From contig JBJECE010000021.1 in NCBI GenBank assembly GCA_051870755.1, forward strand, positions 1 to 64,000: a DNA stretch of 64,000 nt. The letters are read 5' to 3'. This DNA is from W0P28-013 sp051870755 (GTDB lineage Bacteria; Bacteroidota; Bacteroidia; Bacteroidales; Paludibacteraceae). The translations under genes and the position numbers were made by a program. Below the pieces are notes generated by a model, which searched no databases, was not told the origin of the DNA, and saw only the letters and a program-made list of their open reading frames with translations. This document shows positions 31,854 to 41,246 of this stretch, in pieces; the stretch's first letter is position 1; every line of letters begins with the position of its first letter.

Positions 31854-33623
31854 TTAGATACCTAAACTTGCTTTGATGGCCGGAACCAACGCCTCGGCTT
31901 CGGCTGTAGCCTTGTCGTAATCTTTCGGTGTGGGCATGTCGGCCGGAATCTCGAAATAGAATTTGATTTTCGGCTCCGTTCCCGATGGGCGCACCGACAC
32001 TTTCAGACCATTTTCGGTGAAATATTGCAACACATTGCTGGTGGCATTGAGCGACATCACAATATCGCTTTCGACCCACCGGCCATCTTTCAGTTCGCGC
32101 TGTTTCAACGTCTGGAAATCTTTGGTTTTCACCACTTTGCTGCCGGCAATTTCGGTAACCGGATGTTCGCGGTAGTTCACCATCATTTGTTTGATCTCTT
32201 CGGCACCCGATTTACCCGGACGCACCACATTGATAGTCGTTTCGCGTTGGAAACCGTATTCCATGTAGATGCTCAACAGATATTCGTAGAGCGACATACC
32301 GTGGTCTTTAGCCCAGGCAGCGATTTCGCAAATCAGGCAGATGGCCGACGGCGAGCATTTGTCGCGCACGGCATCGTAAGGCAGGAATCCGAACGACTCC
32401 TCGCCGCCACCGATGTACTTGCGTGTGCCTTCCCACTCGCGAATACGGTTGGCAATCCATTTGAAACCGGTGTATTCGTCGGTCAGTGTAACGCCTTCGC
32501 GGTCGGCAATTTTACGAATCAACTCGCTGGTTACTATCGTTTTAACAACATAATGTTCGGGGCGAAGTTTGCCGAGTTTTTTCATATTGTTAATGATGTA
32601 GTGGTGATACATGATGTTCGTTTGGTTGCCGTTGATGATGACCCATTCGTTTTTGTCGTTACGGCAAACGATAGCGATGCGGTCGGCATCGGGGTCGCTG
32701 GCCACCACGAGGTCGGCATTCAACTTCGTTCCCAAATTCATGCCCATCGTCATGGCTTCGGCATTCTCCGGATTCGGCGAAACCACCGTCGAGAAGTTGC
32801 CATCGATAACCATCTGCTCGGGCACAACGTGTATGTTTTGGAAGCCCCAACTGCGCAAACACATCGGCACAATCTGACGACCGGCGCCGTGCAGCGGCGT
32901 ATAGACGATGTTCAAATCCTTTTGGCGCAAAATAGCCTCTTGGTCAATCATGACCGACTTAACGGCCATCATGTAGTCGTAGTCCATTTCGCCGCCGATG
33001 ATTTGGATTAAATCGTTGTTGGCTTCCCATTTTACGTCTTCCATTTTCACCTTGTTCACTTCGGCGATGATGCCGGCGTCGTGCGGCATCAGCACTTGCG
33101 AGCCGTCTTCCCAATAGGCTTTGTAGCCGTTATACTCTTTCGGGTTGTGCGATGCTGTAACGTTCACGCCGCCCTGACAGCCGAGATGACGTATAGCAAA
33201 ACTTACTTCCGGCGTCGGGCGCAGGCTCTCGAACAGATAGACTTTGATGCCGTTGGCCGAGAACACGGCAGCCACCGTTTCGGCAAACATGCGGCCGTTG
33301 TTGCGGCAGTCGTGTCCCACAACGACACTCACCTGCTCCACTGGATTTTTGTAGCCGTTTTCTTTCTGTACTTTCAACAAATAGTTGGCATAACCTTGTG
33401 TTGCTTGTGCCACAATGTATTTGTTCATGCGGTTGCAACCCGGGCCCATAATGCCGCGTAAGCCGCCGGTGCCAAATTCCAATGTGCGGTAAAACGACTC
33501 GATGAGTTCCGTCTTGTCGTCGGCTTCCATCATCGCACGCACTTGGGCTTTCGTTTCCTCGTCGTAATTGCCATCGAGCCACTCTTGGGCTTTGGCCATC
33601 ACTTGTTTCAGTTCGTCATTCAT
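31854..33623 (-). CDS. Phosphoglucomutase/phosphomannomutase (alpha-D-phosphohexomutase)
   Basis: The product is 589 residues, the usual size of the long Bacteroidota form. It interconverts sugar 1- and 6-phosphates. The phosphoserine loop is NVTASHNPKEYNGYK, the metal site is VVASDPDADRIAI, the sugar-binding loop is GGGEESFGFLPYD, and the phosphate-binding loop is VSVRPSGTEPKIKFY. The manA gene upstream (60-base gap, same strand) suggests a role in supplying mannose and glucose phosphates for surface sugars. Substrate preference cannot be read from the sequence. Confidence 0.94.
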   Translation of the reverse strand: MNDELKQVMAKAQEWLDGNYDEETKAQVRAMMEADDKTELIESFYRTLEFGTGGLRGIMGPGCNRMNKYIVAQATQGYANYLLKVQKENGYKNPVEQVSVVVGHDCRNNGRMFAETVAAVFSANGIKVYLFESLRPTPEVSFAIRHLGCQGGVNVTASHNPKEYNGYKAYWEDGSQVLMPHDAGIIAEVNKVKMEDVKWEANNDLIQIIGGEMDYDYMMAVKSVMIDQEAILRQKDLNIVYTPLHGAGRQIVPMCLRSWGFQNIHVVPEQMVIDGNFSTVVSPNPENAEAMTMGMNLGTKLNADLVVASDPDADRIAIVCRNDKNEWVIINGNQTNIMYHHYIINNMKKLGKLRPEHYVVKTIVTSELIRKIADREGVTLTDEYTGFKWIANRIREWEGTRKYIGGGEESFGFLPYDAVRDKCSPSAICLICEIAAWAKDHGMSLYEYLLSIYMEYGFQRETTINVVRPGKSGAEEIKQMMVNYREHPVTEIAGSKVVKTKDFQTLKQRELKDGRWVESDIVMSLNATSNVLQYFTENGLKVSVRPSGTEPKIKFYFEIPADMPTPKDYDKATAEAEALVPAIKASLGI

Positions 33624-33683
33624 ACAAATTGAAGATTTTAAGGTTAATATTGAGTTTGATTTTTGTACTGTTTATGTTTATGT

Positions 33684-34658
33684 TTATGCAATATACGTTT
33701 CCAACAATTTTGCTTCGCCGGCAGGTACCAGCAGCAATTCGTTCATTTCGGCCGGAATCAGCACAGTTTCGCCATCGACGGCCGTAATGTAATCGTCGCC
33801 GTAGCGGCAGGTAACATGTCCTTCGATCACGGTGAGCAGCACGAACGAATCGATTGGTGCCAAATCGTACTCCTGCGGTTTGGTCAGCACCATCATGTTG
33901 GTCGTGAAATACGGGCACTGCACCACCGATTGCAGTGCATTGTGCTGATGCGGCAACACTATTTTTTCGTTCTTCCAATGTTCGAAATCGATAGCATCGA
34001 CCGCCAAATCGGTATGCAATTCGCGCGGTTTGCCATCGGCATCGGTGCGATTGTAGTCGTAGATGCGGTATGTAACGTCGGACGTTTGCTGAATCTCGAC
34101 CAACACACAGCCGGCGCCTATCGAATGGACACAGCCGGCCGGTATGAAAAACACGTCGCCTTTGCTGACAGGGTGTTTCTGCAACACCTCCTCCAAGCGG
34201 TTTTCGGCTACGAGTTGCAAATACTCGGCCTTATCGACTGCCCGCGTGAAACCGGCAATGATAAAGGCGTCGGGAGCGGCGTCGAGCACATACCACATTT
34301 CGGTTTTGCCCCAACTCTGATGTCGTTCGGCGGCTATATCGTCGTTCGGGTGCACCTGTATAGAAAGGTGTTGCGCCGCGTCGATGAGTTTGACCAACAG
34401 CGGGAAATCGTTGCCGTAGCGTTCGTACACGGCATCGCCCACCAAATCGCCCAAATACACCTCTATAAGTTCGGGCAACGTATTGTCGGCCAGGAATCCG
34501 TTTTCGACCACCGACTCGTTGTCGCGCACAGCCGACACGTCCCACGTTTCGCCCACAGCGGCCGCGCCCGATGCGTCATGCCGATAATAGCGTTGCAAGC
34601 GGCTGCCGCCCCACAACTTTGTTTTATATATCGGTCTGAATTTTAGCGGATAAAGCAT
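33684..34658 (-). CDS. manA: Mannose-6-phosphate isomerase, class I
   Basis: The product is 324 residues. This zinc cupin enzyme interconverts fructose 6-phosphate and mannose 6-phosphate. It starts YPLKFRPIYKTKLWGG. The zinc site is seen in LSIQVHPNDD and GKTEMWYVLDA, and the later cupin motif is FFIPAGCVHSIGAGCVLVE. This is the short form typical of Bacteroidota and Firmicutes. Together with the mutase it feeds GDP-mannose and related precursors. Its promoter lies at 34699-34706. Confidence 0.94.
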   Translation of the reverse strand: MLYPLKFRPIYKTKLWGGSRLQRYYRHDASGAAAVGETWDVSAVRDNESVVENGFLADNTLPELIEVYLGDLVGDAVYERYGNDFPLLVKLIDAAQHLSIQVHPNDDIAAERHQSWGKTEMWYVLDAAPDAFIIAGFTRAVDKAEYLQLVAENRLEEVLQKHPVSKGDVFFIPAGCVHSIGAGCVLVEIQQTSDVTYRIYDYNRTDADGKPRELHTDLAVDAIDFEHWKNEKIVLPHQHNALQSVVQCPYFTTNMMVLTKPQEYDLAPIDSFVLLTVIEGHVTCRYGDDYITAVDGETVLIPAEMNELLLVPAGEAKLLETYIA

Positions 34659-34986
34659 CGTTTTGACAAAATATCACGTTTCAAATAATTCTAATTTGCA
34701 AAGATATGTATTTTTTTCGACAAAAGTGGCATCATCGACCACAGAAATACATTTTTTTTGCACAAAAAAAATTTTCTGCATTTTTATGCAAAAAAATTTG
34801 GTGCGAATAATTTTTTGTATATAAATTTGTTCAAAATTAGCCACGAGGCTTTTCGGCATTCGCCTTGCGACCGCGAATCGCACTTTTAATACTGATTTTC
34901 AGCATATTAGCAAACACAAACGAATCAGTTCGAGTTGTTATGCAACTTGACATTTGTATATAAAATGGTTTTAATTTTATAATTTT
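34659..34986. other. Divergent intergenic region between manA and recQ
   Basis: 328 bases, very AT-rich, with no gene. It holds the manA -7 element (34699-34706, minus) and a TAAATTTG match at 34822-34829 (plus) that could drive recQ with a leader of about 150 bases. Nothing else is evident. Confidence 0.5.
34699..34706 (-). promoter_or_regulatory. -7 element of manA
   Basis: TATCTTTG on the minus strand, 41 bases before the manA ATG. Confidence 0.65.
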
Positions 34987-37173
34987 ATGGCTAAAAAATC
35001 GATTCTTACCGAAGAATTGAAGAACAAATTCGGCTTCGACCGGTTCAAAGGGAACCAAGAAGCCATCATCAGAAACGTATTGGACGGCAAAGACACCTTT
35101 GTATTGATGCCGACCGGCGGCGGCAAATCGTTGTGCTACCAACTCCCCTCGTTGCTGCTCGACGGCACCGCCATTGTCATTTCGCCGCTGATTGCACTGA
35201 TGAAAAACCAAGTTGATGCCATGCGCAATTTCAGCGAAGAAGACGGCGTCGCCCATTTTTTGAACTCATCGCTCAACAAAATGGCCATCGAAGAGGTGAA
35301 AGCCGACCTGAAAAGCGGCAAAACCAAACTGTTGTATGTGGCGCCCGAATCGCTGACTAAAGAGGAAAACATCACCTTTTTGCGCACCATCAAAATCTCG
35401 TTCTACGCTATCGACGAAGCACACTGCATTTCGGAATGGGGACACGACTTTCGCCCCGAATATCGGCGTATTCGCCCGATTATCAACGATATAGGAAGCG
35501 CACCCATCATTGCACTGACCGCCACCGCCACGCCCAAAGTGCAGCACGACATACAAAAGAACCTCGGCATCACCAACGCCACCGTATTCAAATCGTCGTT
35601 CAACCGCCCCAACCTCTATTACGAAGTGCGCCCAAAAACCACCAACGTCGATAAGGAGTTGGTCAAATTCATCAAATCGCAATCGGGCAAATCGGGCATT
35701 GTGTACTGCTTGAGCCGCAAAAAAGTGGAAGAATTGGCCGAATCGCTGGTACTGAACGGCATACCTGCTCTGCCCTACCACGCCGGCCTCGACTCGACGG
35801 TACGCAGCGAGAATCAGGACAAATTCCTGATGGAAAAAGTGGACGTCATCGTAGCTACCATCGCTTTCGGCATGGGCATCGACAAACCAGACGTGCGCTA
35901 TGTGGTTCACTACGACATACCGAAAAGCCTCGAAGGCTACTATCAGGAAACAGGCCGCGCCGGTCGCGACGGCGGCGAAGGTTACTGTTTGGCCTTCTAC
36001 AACAATAAAGATTTGCAGAAATTGGAAAAATTCATGCAGGGCAAACCCATTCAAGAACAAGAAATAGGCCGCCAACTACTCAACGAAACGGCCGCGTACG
36101 CCGAATCGTCCATCTGCCGGCGCAAGATGCTGCTCCATTACTTTGGCGAAGAGTACACCGAAGAGAACTGCGGCAACTGCGACAACTGCCTGCATCCCAA
36201 AAAACAGGTCGAAGCGCAAGAACTGCTCTGTGCCGTGCTCGAAACCATTGCCGCCTGCAAAGAAAAATTCAAAGCCGAAGTCATCATCGACATTTTGAGC
36301 GGCAAAGAGACTGCCGACATCAAATCGTATCATCTCGAAGAACTTGACGCCTTCGGCTCCGTCACCGGCGACGAAGTGGCGCTGCTAAACGCCGTCATAC
36401 GCCAAGCCATGATAAACGGATACATCGCCAAAGAGATTGAAAACTACGGCGTATTGCGTCTCACGGCGGCCGGCAAGGAATATTTGGATCATCCGAAATC
36501 GTTCACCATCACCAAAGACCACGAATACGCCAGCGACCTTGAAGAGACACCACAACGCGGCGGTTCGGCCTGTGCGATGGACCCCGCCCTATTCAGCATG
36601 CTGAAAGATTTGCGCAAAAAAATCTCGAAACGCATGGAATTGCCGCCGTTCGTCATCTTTCAGGACCCGTCGCTCGAAGCCATGGCCACCACCTACCCCA
36701 TCACCATCGAAGAATTGCAAAACATTCCCGGCGTGGGCGTAGGCAAAGCCAAACGTTACGGGCAAGAATTTATCGACCTGATACGCAAACACGTCGATGT
36801 AAACGAAATAGAGCGCCCCGAAGACCTGCGTGTGCGTACCGTTGCCAACAAATCGCGCCTGAAAATCGAAATCATACAAGCCATCGACCGCCAAGTAGCC
36901 CTCGACGATTTGGCCGAATCGAAAGGACTCGACTTCAACGACCTGCTCGACGAAGTGGACAGCATCGTCTATTCGGGCACAAAAATCAACATCGACTACT
37001 TTTTGCGCGAAATCATGGACCAAGAACGCATCGACGAAGCTTTCGATTATTTCAAAAACCAAGCGCAGTCCGACAACATAGCCGACGCGCTGCGCAACCT
37101 TGGCGAAGACGACTACACCGAGCCGGAAATACGATTGATTCGCATTAAATTTTTGTCGGAGCTGGGCAACTAA
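34987..37173 (+). CDS. recQ: ATP-dependent DNA helicase RecQ
   Basis: The product is 728 residues, longer than E. coli RecQ (about 610). The order is motif 0 (FGFDRFKGNQEAII), Walker A (MPTGGGKSLCYQLP), the DEAH box with aromatic loop (DEAHCISEWGHDFRPEY), motif VI (QETGRAGRDG), the RQC zinc site (CRRKMLLHYFGEE, then CGNCDNC), and an HRDC domain near residues 535-605. A C-terminal helix-turn-helix-like extension (LDDLAESKGLDFNDLLDEVD) makes up the extra length, as in many Bacteroidota. It unwinds DNA 3' to 5' in recombination and fork repair. Confidence 0.96.
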   Translation: MAKKSILTEELKNKFGFDRFKGNQEAIIRNVLDGKDTFVLMPTGGGKSLCYQLPSLLLDGTAIVISPLIALMKNQVDAMRNFSEEDGVAHFLNSSLNKMAIEEVKADLKSGKTKLLYVAPESLTKEENITFLRTIKISFYAIDEAHCISEWGHDFRPEYRRIRPIINDIGSAPIIALTATATPKVQHDIQKNLGITNATVFKSSFNRPNLYYEVRPKTTNVDKELVKFIKSQSGKSGIVYCLSRKKVEELAESLVLNGIPALPYHAGLDSTVRSENQDKFLMEKVDVIVATIAFGMGIDKPDVRYVVHYDIPKSLEGYYQETGRAGRDGGEGYCLAFYNNKDLQKLEKFMQGKPIQEQEIGRQLLNETAAYAESSICRRKMLLHYFGEEYTEENCGNCDNCLHPKKQVEAQELLCAVLETIAACKEKFKAEVIIDILSGKETADIKSYHLEELDAFGSVTGDEVALLNAVIRQAMINGYIAKEIENYGVLRLTAAGKEYLDHPKSFTITKDHEYASDLEETPQRGGSACAMDPALFSMLKDLRKKISKRMELPPFVIFQDPSLEAMATTYPITIEELQNIPGVGVGKAKRYGQEFIDLIRKHVDVNEIERPEDLRVRTVANKSRLKIEIIQAIDRQVALDDLAESKGLDFNDLLDEVDSIVYSGTKINIDYFLREIMDQERIDEAFDYFKNQAQSDNIADALRNLGEDDYTEPEIRLIRIKFLSELGN

Positions 37174-37258
37174 CAGTACATAAGTCGTTAAATATCAGTA
37201 AAATATTAGATTTTAAGCATATTTAACCAAAACTATTGTTTTTCTCCGAAAAAAGTTG

Positions 37259-37266
37259 TATCTTTG
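37259..37266 (+). promoter_or_regulatory. -7 element of rpoD
   Basis: TATCTTTG, 88 bases before the rpoD ATG. An almost perfect hairpin begins seven bases downstream. Confidence 0.7.
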
Positions 37267-37273
37267 CACGCTT

Positions 37274-37301
37274 AATATCGGCGTTTCGAAACGTCGGTAT
37301 T
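37274..37301 (+). promoter_or_regulatory. Hairpin at the 5' end of the rpoD leader
   Basis: AATATCGGCGTTTC (37274-37287) and GAAACGTCGGTATT (37288-37301) form a continuous inverted repeat with only two G-U pairs and a tetraloop centred on TCGA. It lies right at the expected transcription start and may stabilise the mRNA or control rpoD expression. Confidence 0.6.
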
Positions 37302-37354
37302 GAGTGTGTATTTATTACGCCTATTTGTGATGTCGAACTAAAAATCAGGAGTTA

Positions 37355-38215
37355 ATGAGGCAACTAAAAATCACAAAATCCATTACTAACCGCGAGAGCG
37401 CATCGCTCGACAAGTATTTGCAGGAAATTGGTCGCGAGGAACTGATCTCGGTCGAAGACGAAGTCGAGTTGGCGCAACGCATCCGCAAGGGCGACCGTGC
37501 TGCTCTCGAAAAATTGACGCGTGCCAACTTGCGTTTTGTCGTATCGGTGGCCAAACAGTACCAAAATCAGGGTTTGAGCCTGCCCGACTTGATCAACGAG
37601 GGTAACTTGGGCTTGATAAAAGCCGCCCAGAAATTTGACGAGACACGCGGTTTCAAATTCATTTCGTATGCGGTATGGTGGATTCGTCAGTCCATTTTGC
37701 AATCGTTGGCCGAGCAATCGCGCATTGTGCGTTTGCCGCTGAACCAAGTCGGTTCGCTCAACAAAATAAACAAAGCCTTGTCGCGTTTCGAGCAGGAGAA
37801 TGAGCGCCGTCCCTCGCCCGAAGAGTTGGCCGAGGAGTTGGATATTCCGATTGACAAAATAGCCGATACGCTGAAAGTATCGGGACGACACATTTCGGTA
37901 GATGCGCCTTTTGTGGAAGGCGAGGACAATAGTTTGCTCGACGTATTGGTAAACGACGATTCGCCGGTAGCCGACCACACGTTGATGACCGAATCGCTAC
38001 AGACGGAGATAGACCGTGCGTTGGAAACGCTGACCGAACGCGAGGCCGACATTATCCGTATGTTTTTCGGCATAGGCTGTCAAGAGATGACGTTGGAAGA
38101 GATTGGCGCCAAGTTTGCCCTGACGCGCGAACGTGTCCGCCAAATCAAAGAAAAAGCCATCAGGCGGTTGCGCAACAACGCCAAAAACAAAATTTTGAAA
38201 AGTTATCTGGGATAA
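37355..38215 (+). CDS. rpoD: Primary sigma factor RpoD (Bacteroidota sigma-ABfr type)
   Basis: The product is 286 residues, much shorter than proteobacterial sigma-70 because region 1.1 and the non-conserved insert are missing. Region 1.2 starts SLDKYLQEIGREELIS. Region 2 has DLINEGNLGLIKAAQKFD and then FISYAVWWIRQSI. Region 3 follows, and region 4 ends with MTLEEIGAKFALTRERVRQIKEKAIRRL (quoted in part). This is the housekeeping sigma that recognises the TAnnTTTG elements seen across the window. It has its own promoter, a leader hairpin and a terminator. Confidence 0.96.
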   Translation: MRQLKITKSITNRESASLDKYLQEIGREELISVEDEVELAQRIRKGDRAALEKLTRANLRFVVSVAKQYQNQGLSLPDLINEGNLGLIKAAQKFDETRGFKFISYAVWWIRQSILQSLAEQSRIVRLPLNQVGSLNKINKALSRFEQENERRPSPEELAEELDIPIDKIADTLKVSGRHISVDAPFVEGEDNSLLDVLVNDDSPVADHTLMTESLQTEIDRALETLTEREADIIRMFFGIGCQEMTLEEIGAKFALTRERVRQIKEKAIRRLRNNAKNKILKSYLG

Positions 38216-38241
38216 ACCCCTTGTTTGTAAAACACTCCGGA

Positions 38242-38267
38242 AGAGAGCACTACGATTGGTGCTCTCT
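38242..38267 (+). terminator. Terminator of rpoD
   Basis: The 9-bp stem AGAGAGCAC/GTGCTCTCT with an 8-base loop is followed by CTTTG. It is 26 bases after the rpoD stop and overlaps possible upstream starts of the MATE gene. Confidence 0.75.
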
Positions 38268-39746
38268 CTTTGTAAAACGAAAAAAAGAAGCCTTCTGAGC
38301 ACAACGGCCACCATATCGAACGCCGACAAACTCGGCACCGAGCCGATTGGCAAATTGCTGTTACAATATTCGTTGCCGGCGATTATTGCCATGGCGTCGT
38401 CGTCGCTGTACCACATTATCGACAGCATTTTTGTGGGGCGCGGTGTGGGTGGCGCAGCCATTGCAGGCATGGCCATCACGATGCCGATAATGAATATCGG
38501 TTCGGCTTTTGGCGCTATGGTTGGCGTTGGTGCCGGCGCCACCATTTCGTTGCGCCTTGGCGAAGGCAACAAGATGGCTGCCGAGAAAACGCTGGGTAAT
38601 GCGGTGTTGCTCAATGTAGTCATCGGGTTGATAGTGATGCTGGTGATGTTGCTGTTTCTCGACCCGATTTTGGTGTTGTTCAGCGGCGGGCGCGCCACCG
38701 ACGAAACCATGACCTATGCGCGTCAATTCATGCAGATTATTTTGGCAGGCAATGTCATCACACATCTATATCTCGGCATGAGCGAAATGATACGTTCGTC
38801 GGGCTATCCGCGCAAATCGATGTTCATCACCCTGACCACCGTCGTTATCACCTTGTTATTGAATCCGCTGTTCATATTCAAGTTCGGTTGGGGAATTCGC
38901 GGTTCGGCAGCCGCCACGGTGATTGCGCAGTTTGTAGCATTTTGCATTGCGTTATCGCATTTTTGTTCGCACAAGAGTTATATTCATTTCAGTCGGCGGT
39001 CGCTGCATTTCGAGTGGAAAATAATTGGTGCCATTCTGTCTATCGGTCTTGCGCCGTTTTTGCTGAATCTTTGCGCCTCGTTGGTAGCGGCGTTCGTCAA
39101 TAATGCGTTACTAAAATTCGGTGGAACAGGCAGTTACGATGTTGTAGGCGGATTGCCGAATGTAGGCGACATTTATGTAGCCGGCTACGGCATAGCCAAC
39201 CGCATATTGCTGTTGTTCATCATGGTGATACAAGGCTTGAACCAAGGTATGCAACCGATTGTGGGTTATAATTATGGTGCCGAGCAGTTCGGGCGTGTCC
39301 GTCGGGCGTTGTTTTGCACCATCGGTTGCGCGGTCGGTGTAGCCACGATTGGTTTCGGTTTGGCACAACTGATGCCCGAACAAATAGCCCAACTATTTGT
39401 GGACCAAGGCAAAGGCCACGACGAGCAAGCCATCATTGCCATTGCGGCACAAGGGCTGCACATTATTATGGCCATTTTCCCGCTGGTCGGTTTTCAGATT
39501 GTAGCCGGCAATTTTTTCCAATACATAGGCAAAGCGCCCTTGGCCATTTTCACATCGCTCACGCGCCAACTTTTATTTCTCGTTCCGTTGCTGTTTTTGC
39601 TGCCGCGTTCACTCGGTGCGTGCGGTGTATGGATTTCGTTCCCGATAGCCGATTGCGCCTCGGTGCTGCTTGCCGCCCTATTCCTTGTTCGACAATTACG
39701 CGATATGCGCGTACGTGAATCAACTATCAGAAAATCAGCACTATGA
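38256..39746 (+). CDS. MATE family multidrug/sodium antiporter
   Basis: The open frame encodes up to 496 residues with twelve hydrophobic segments. It begins (after a short tail) LGTEPIGKLLLQYSLPAIIAM, typical of Bacteroidota MATE proteins, and shows SSLYHIIDSIFVG and GLNQGMQPIVGYNYGA. Such pumps export cationic drugs using sodium or proton gradients. The start is unclear because the frame has no ATG before the first helix. TTG 38256 and GTG 38259 fall inside the rpoD terminator, and CTG 38295 would give the more usual short N-terminus. The stop overlaps nth by four bases. Confidence 0.9.
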   Translation: MVLSLCKTKKRSLLSTTATISNADKLGTEPIGKLLLQYSLPAIIAMASSSLYHIIDSIFVGRGVGGAAIAGMAITMPIMNIGSAFGAMVGVGAGATISLRLGEGNKMAAEKTLGNAVLLNVVIGLIVMLVMLLFLDPILVLFSGGRATDETMTYARQFMQIILAGNVITHLYLGMSEMIRSSGYPRKSMFITLTTVVITLLLNPLFIFKFGWGIRGSAAATVIAQFVAFCIALSHFCSHKSYIHFSRRSLHFEWKIIGAILSIGLAPFLLNLCASLVAAFVNNALLKFGGTGSYDVVGGLPNVGDIYVAGYGIANRILLLFIMVIQGLNQGMQPIVGYNYGAEQFGRVRRALFCTIGCAVGVATIGFGLAQLMPEQIAQLFVDQGKGHDEQAIIAIAAQGLHIIMAIFPLVGFQIVAGNFFQYIGKAPLAIFTSLTRQLLFLVPLLFLLPRSLGACGVWISFPIADCASVLLAALFLVRQLRDMRVRESTIRKSAL

Positions 39747-40381
39747 CTCAAGCAGAACGTTATTCAAACATCATTGCGTGGTTCGAGGCCAACATGCCCG
39801 TGGCTCAAAGCGAATTGCATTACGACACGCCGTTCCAACTACTGATTGCGGTTGTATTGTCGGCACAATGTACCGATAAACGTGTAAATCTGACAACACC
39901 CAAGTTATTTGCCGATTTTCCGACACCCGAAGCCATGGCCGCCGCGTCGGTCGAAGCCATTTTCGACGACATCAAAAGCATATCGTATCCGAACAGCAAA
40001 GCGAACTATCTGTCAGGCATCGCCAAAAAACTTGTCAGCGAGTTTGGCGGTCGTGTACCGGATACGGTCGAGCAACTGCAAACGCTGCCCGGCGTCGGCC
40101 GCAAAACCGCCAATGTGGTAACGTCCATCATTTTCGGTCAGCCGCACATGGCCGTCGATACGCATGTTTTTCGCATATCCGAACGTTTGGGGCTGACCAC
40201 CGGCTCTAAAAATCCGTTACAAACCGAGCGCGAACTCACCAAACACATACCCACGCCACTCATTCCCAAAGCACATCATTGGCTGATTTTGCATGGTCGG
40301 TATGTTTGTTTGGCACGCAAACCAAAATGCACGGAGTGCGGTTTACGCCCGTATTGTCGGCATTACGAAAAAAATATGTAA
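39743..40381 (+). CDS. nth: Endonuclease III
   Basis: The product is 212 residues. This DNA glycosylase/AP lyase removes oxidised pyrimidines. The helix-hairpin-helix LPGVGRKTANVV contains the catalytic lysine, the catalytic aspartate is in AVDTHVFRIS, and the [4Fe-4S] loop has cysteines spaced CX6CX2CX5C in CLARKPKCTECGLRPYC. Length is standard. Its ATG overlaps the stop of the MATE gene (ATGA), so the two are coupled. Confidence 0.96.
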   Translation: MTQAERYSNIIAWFEANMPVAQSELHYDTPFQLLIAVVLSAQCTDKRVNLTTPKLFADFPTPEAMAAASVEAIFDDIKSISYPNSKANYLSGIAKKLVSEFGGRVPDTVEQLQTLPGVGRKTANVVTSIIFGQPHMAVDTHVFRISERLGLTTGSKNPLQTERELTKHIPTPLIPKAHHWLILHGRYVCLARKPKCTECGLRPYCRHYEKNM

Positions 40382-40386
40382 CTTTG
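40379..40386 (+). promoter_or_regulatory. -7 element of prmA
   Basis: TAACTTTG spans the nth stop codon, 8 bases before the prmA ATG. If used, the prmA leader would be extremely short. Confidence 0.4.
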
Positions 40387-40394
40387 TCGGCACG

Positions 40395-41246
40395 ATGAAA
40401 TACACACAAGTAACATTCCGTTTGCAAGGCGATGCCGCACCAATGGCCGAGGTGCTGATAGCCGTTTTAGCCGAAATTCATTTCGATAGTTTCGAAGAGA
40501 CAACCAACGGCATAACGGCCTACTGCCCCACCGCCCTATTCGACGAAACGGCCATGCATGCTGCCATTGCGGCACTGCCCATGGCGTTGGCGTACGATTA
40601 CCGCATTGCCGAGATGCCCGACATCGATTGGAACGCCACGTGGGAACAAAACGCATTTGCGCCCATCGATGTTGATGGGCGATGCTGCATTCACAACACG
40701 CGCACCACGCCGCCACATCCGTACGAATACGACATAACCATCGACCCGCAGCAAGCCTTCGGAAGCGGCAATCACGAAACAACAAGGCTGGTTATCAGCG
40801 AGTTACTAAACACGGATTTAGCCGGAAAATCTGTATTGGACATGGGCTGCGGCACCGGCATTCTGTCGATTTTAGCCATGAAACGCGGCGCCAAATCCGT
40901 TACCGCCGTCGATATTGACGAATGGTCGGTGCGTAACACTGACACCAATTGTGCGCTGAATGGCATAAACGGCGTAAACATACGCCTTGGCAGCATCGAA
41001 ACCGTCGCACACGGCAAGTTCGATTTGATTTTAGCCAACATCAATCGTAACATTTTGTTGGAACACCTGCCCGCATACGCCACCATGCTAACCGACAGCG
41101 GCACGTTGATAATCAGCGGTTTCTACAGTGCCGATGTGCCATCGCTGCAAGCGCAGGCCGACACGTGCCAACTGCAATGCACGGCTTGCCATAGCGACAA
41201 CGATTGGACCATCCTTGTACTGACACAACGCCAACAACACTCGTGA
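40395..41246 (+). CDS. prmA: Ribosomal protein L11 methyltransferase
   Basis: The product is 283 residues from the ATG at 40395. It trimethylates ribosomal protein L11 with SAM. After a short N-terminal substrate domain come QQAFGSGNHETTRL, the SAM motif I VLDMGCGTGILSI, and DLILANINRNILLEHLP, all typical of PrmA. The longer open frame from 40293 only overlaps nth. Its stop overlaps the GTG start of the next gene (GTGA). Confidence 0.95.
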   Translation: MKYTQVTFRLQGDAAPMAEVLIAVLAEIHFDSFEETTNGITAYCPTALFDETAMHAAIAALPMALAYDYRIAEMPDIDWNATWEQNAFAPIDVDGRCCIHNTRTTPPHPYEYDITIDPQQAFGSGNHETTRLVISELLNTDLAGKSVLDMGCGTGILSILAMKRGAKSVTAVDIDEWSVRNTDTNCALNGINGVNIRLGSIETVAHGKFDLILANINRNILLEHLPAYATMLTDSGTLIISGFYSADVPSLQAQADTCQLQCTACHSDNDWTILVLTQRQQHS

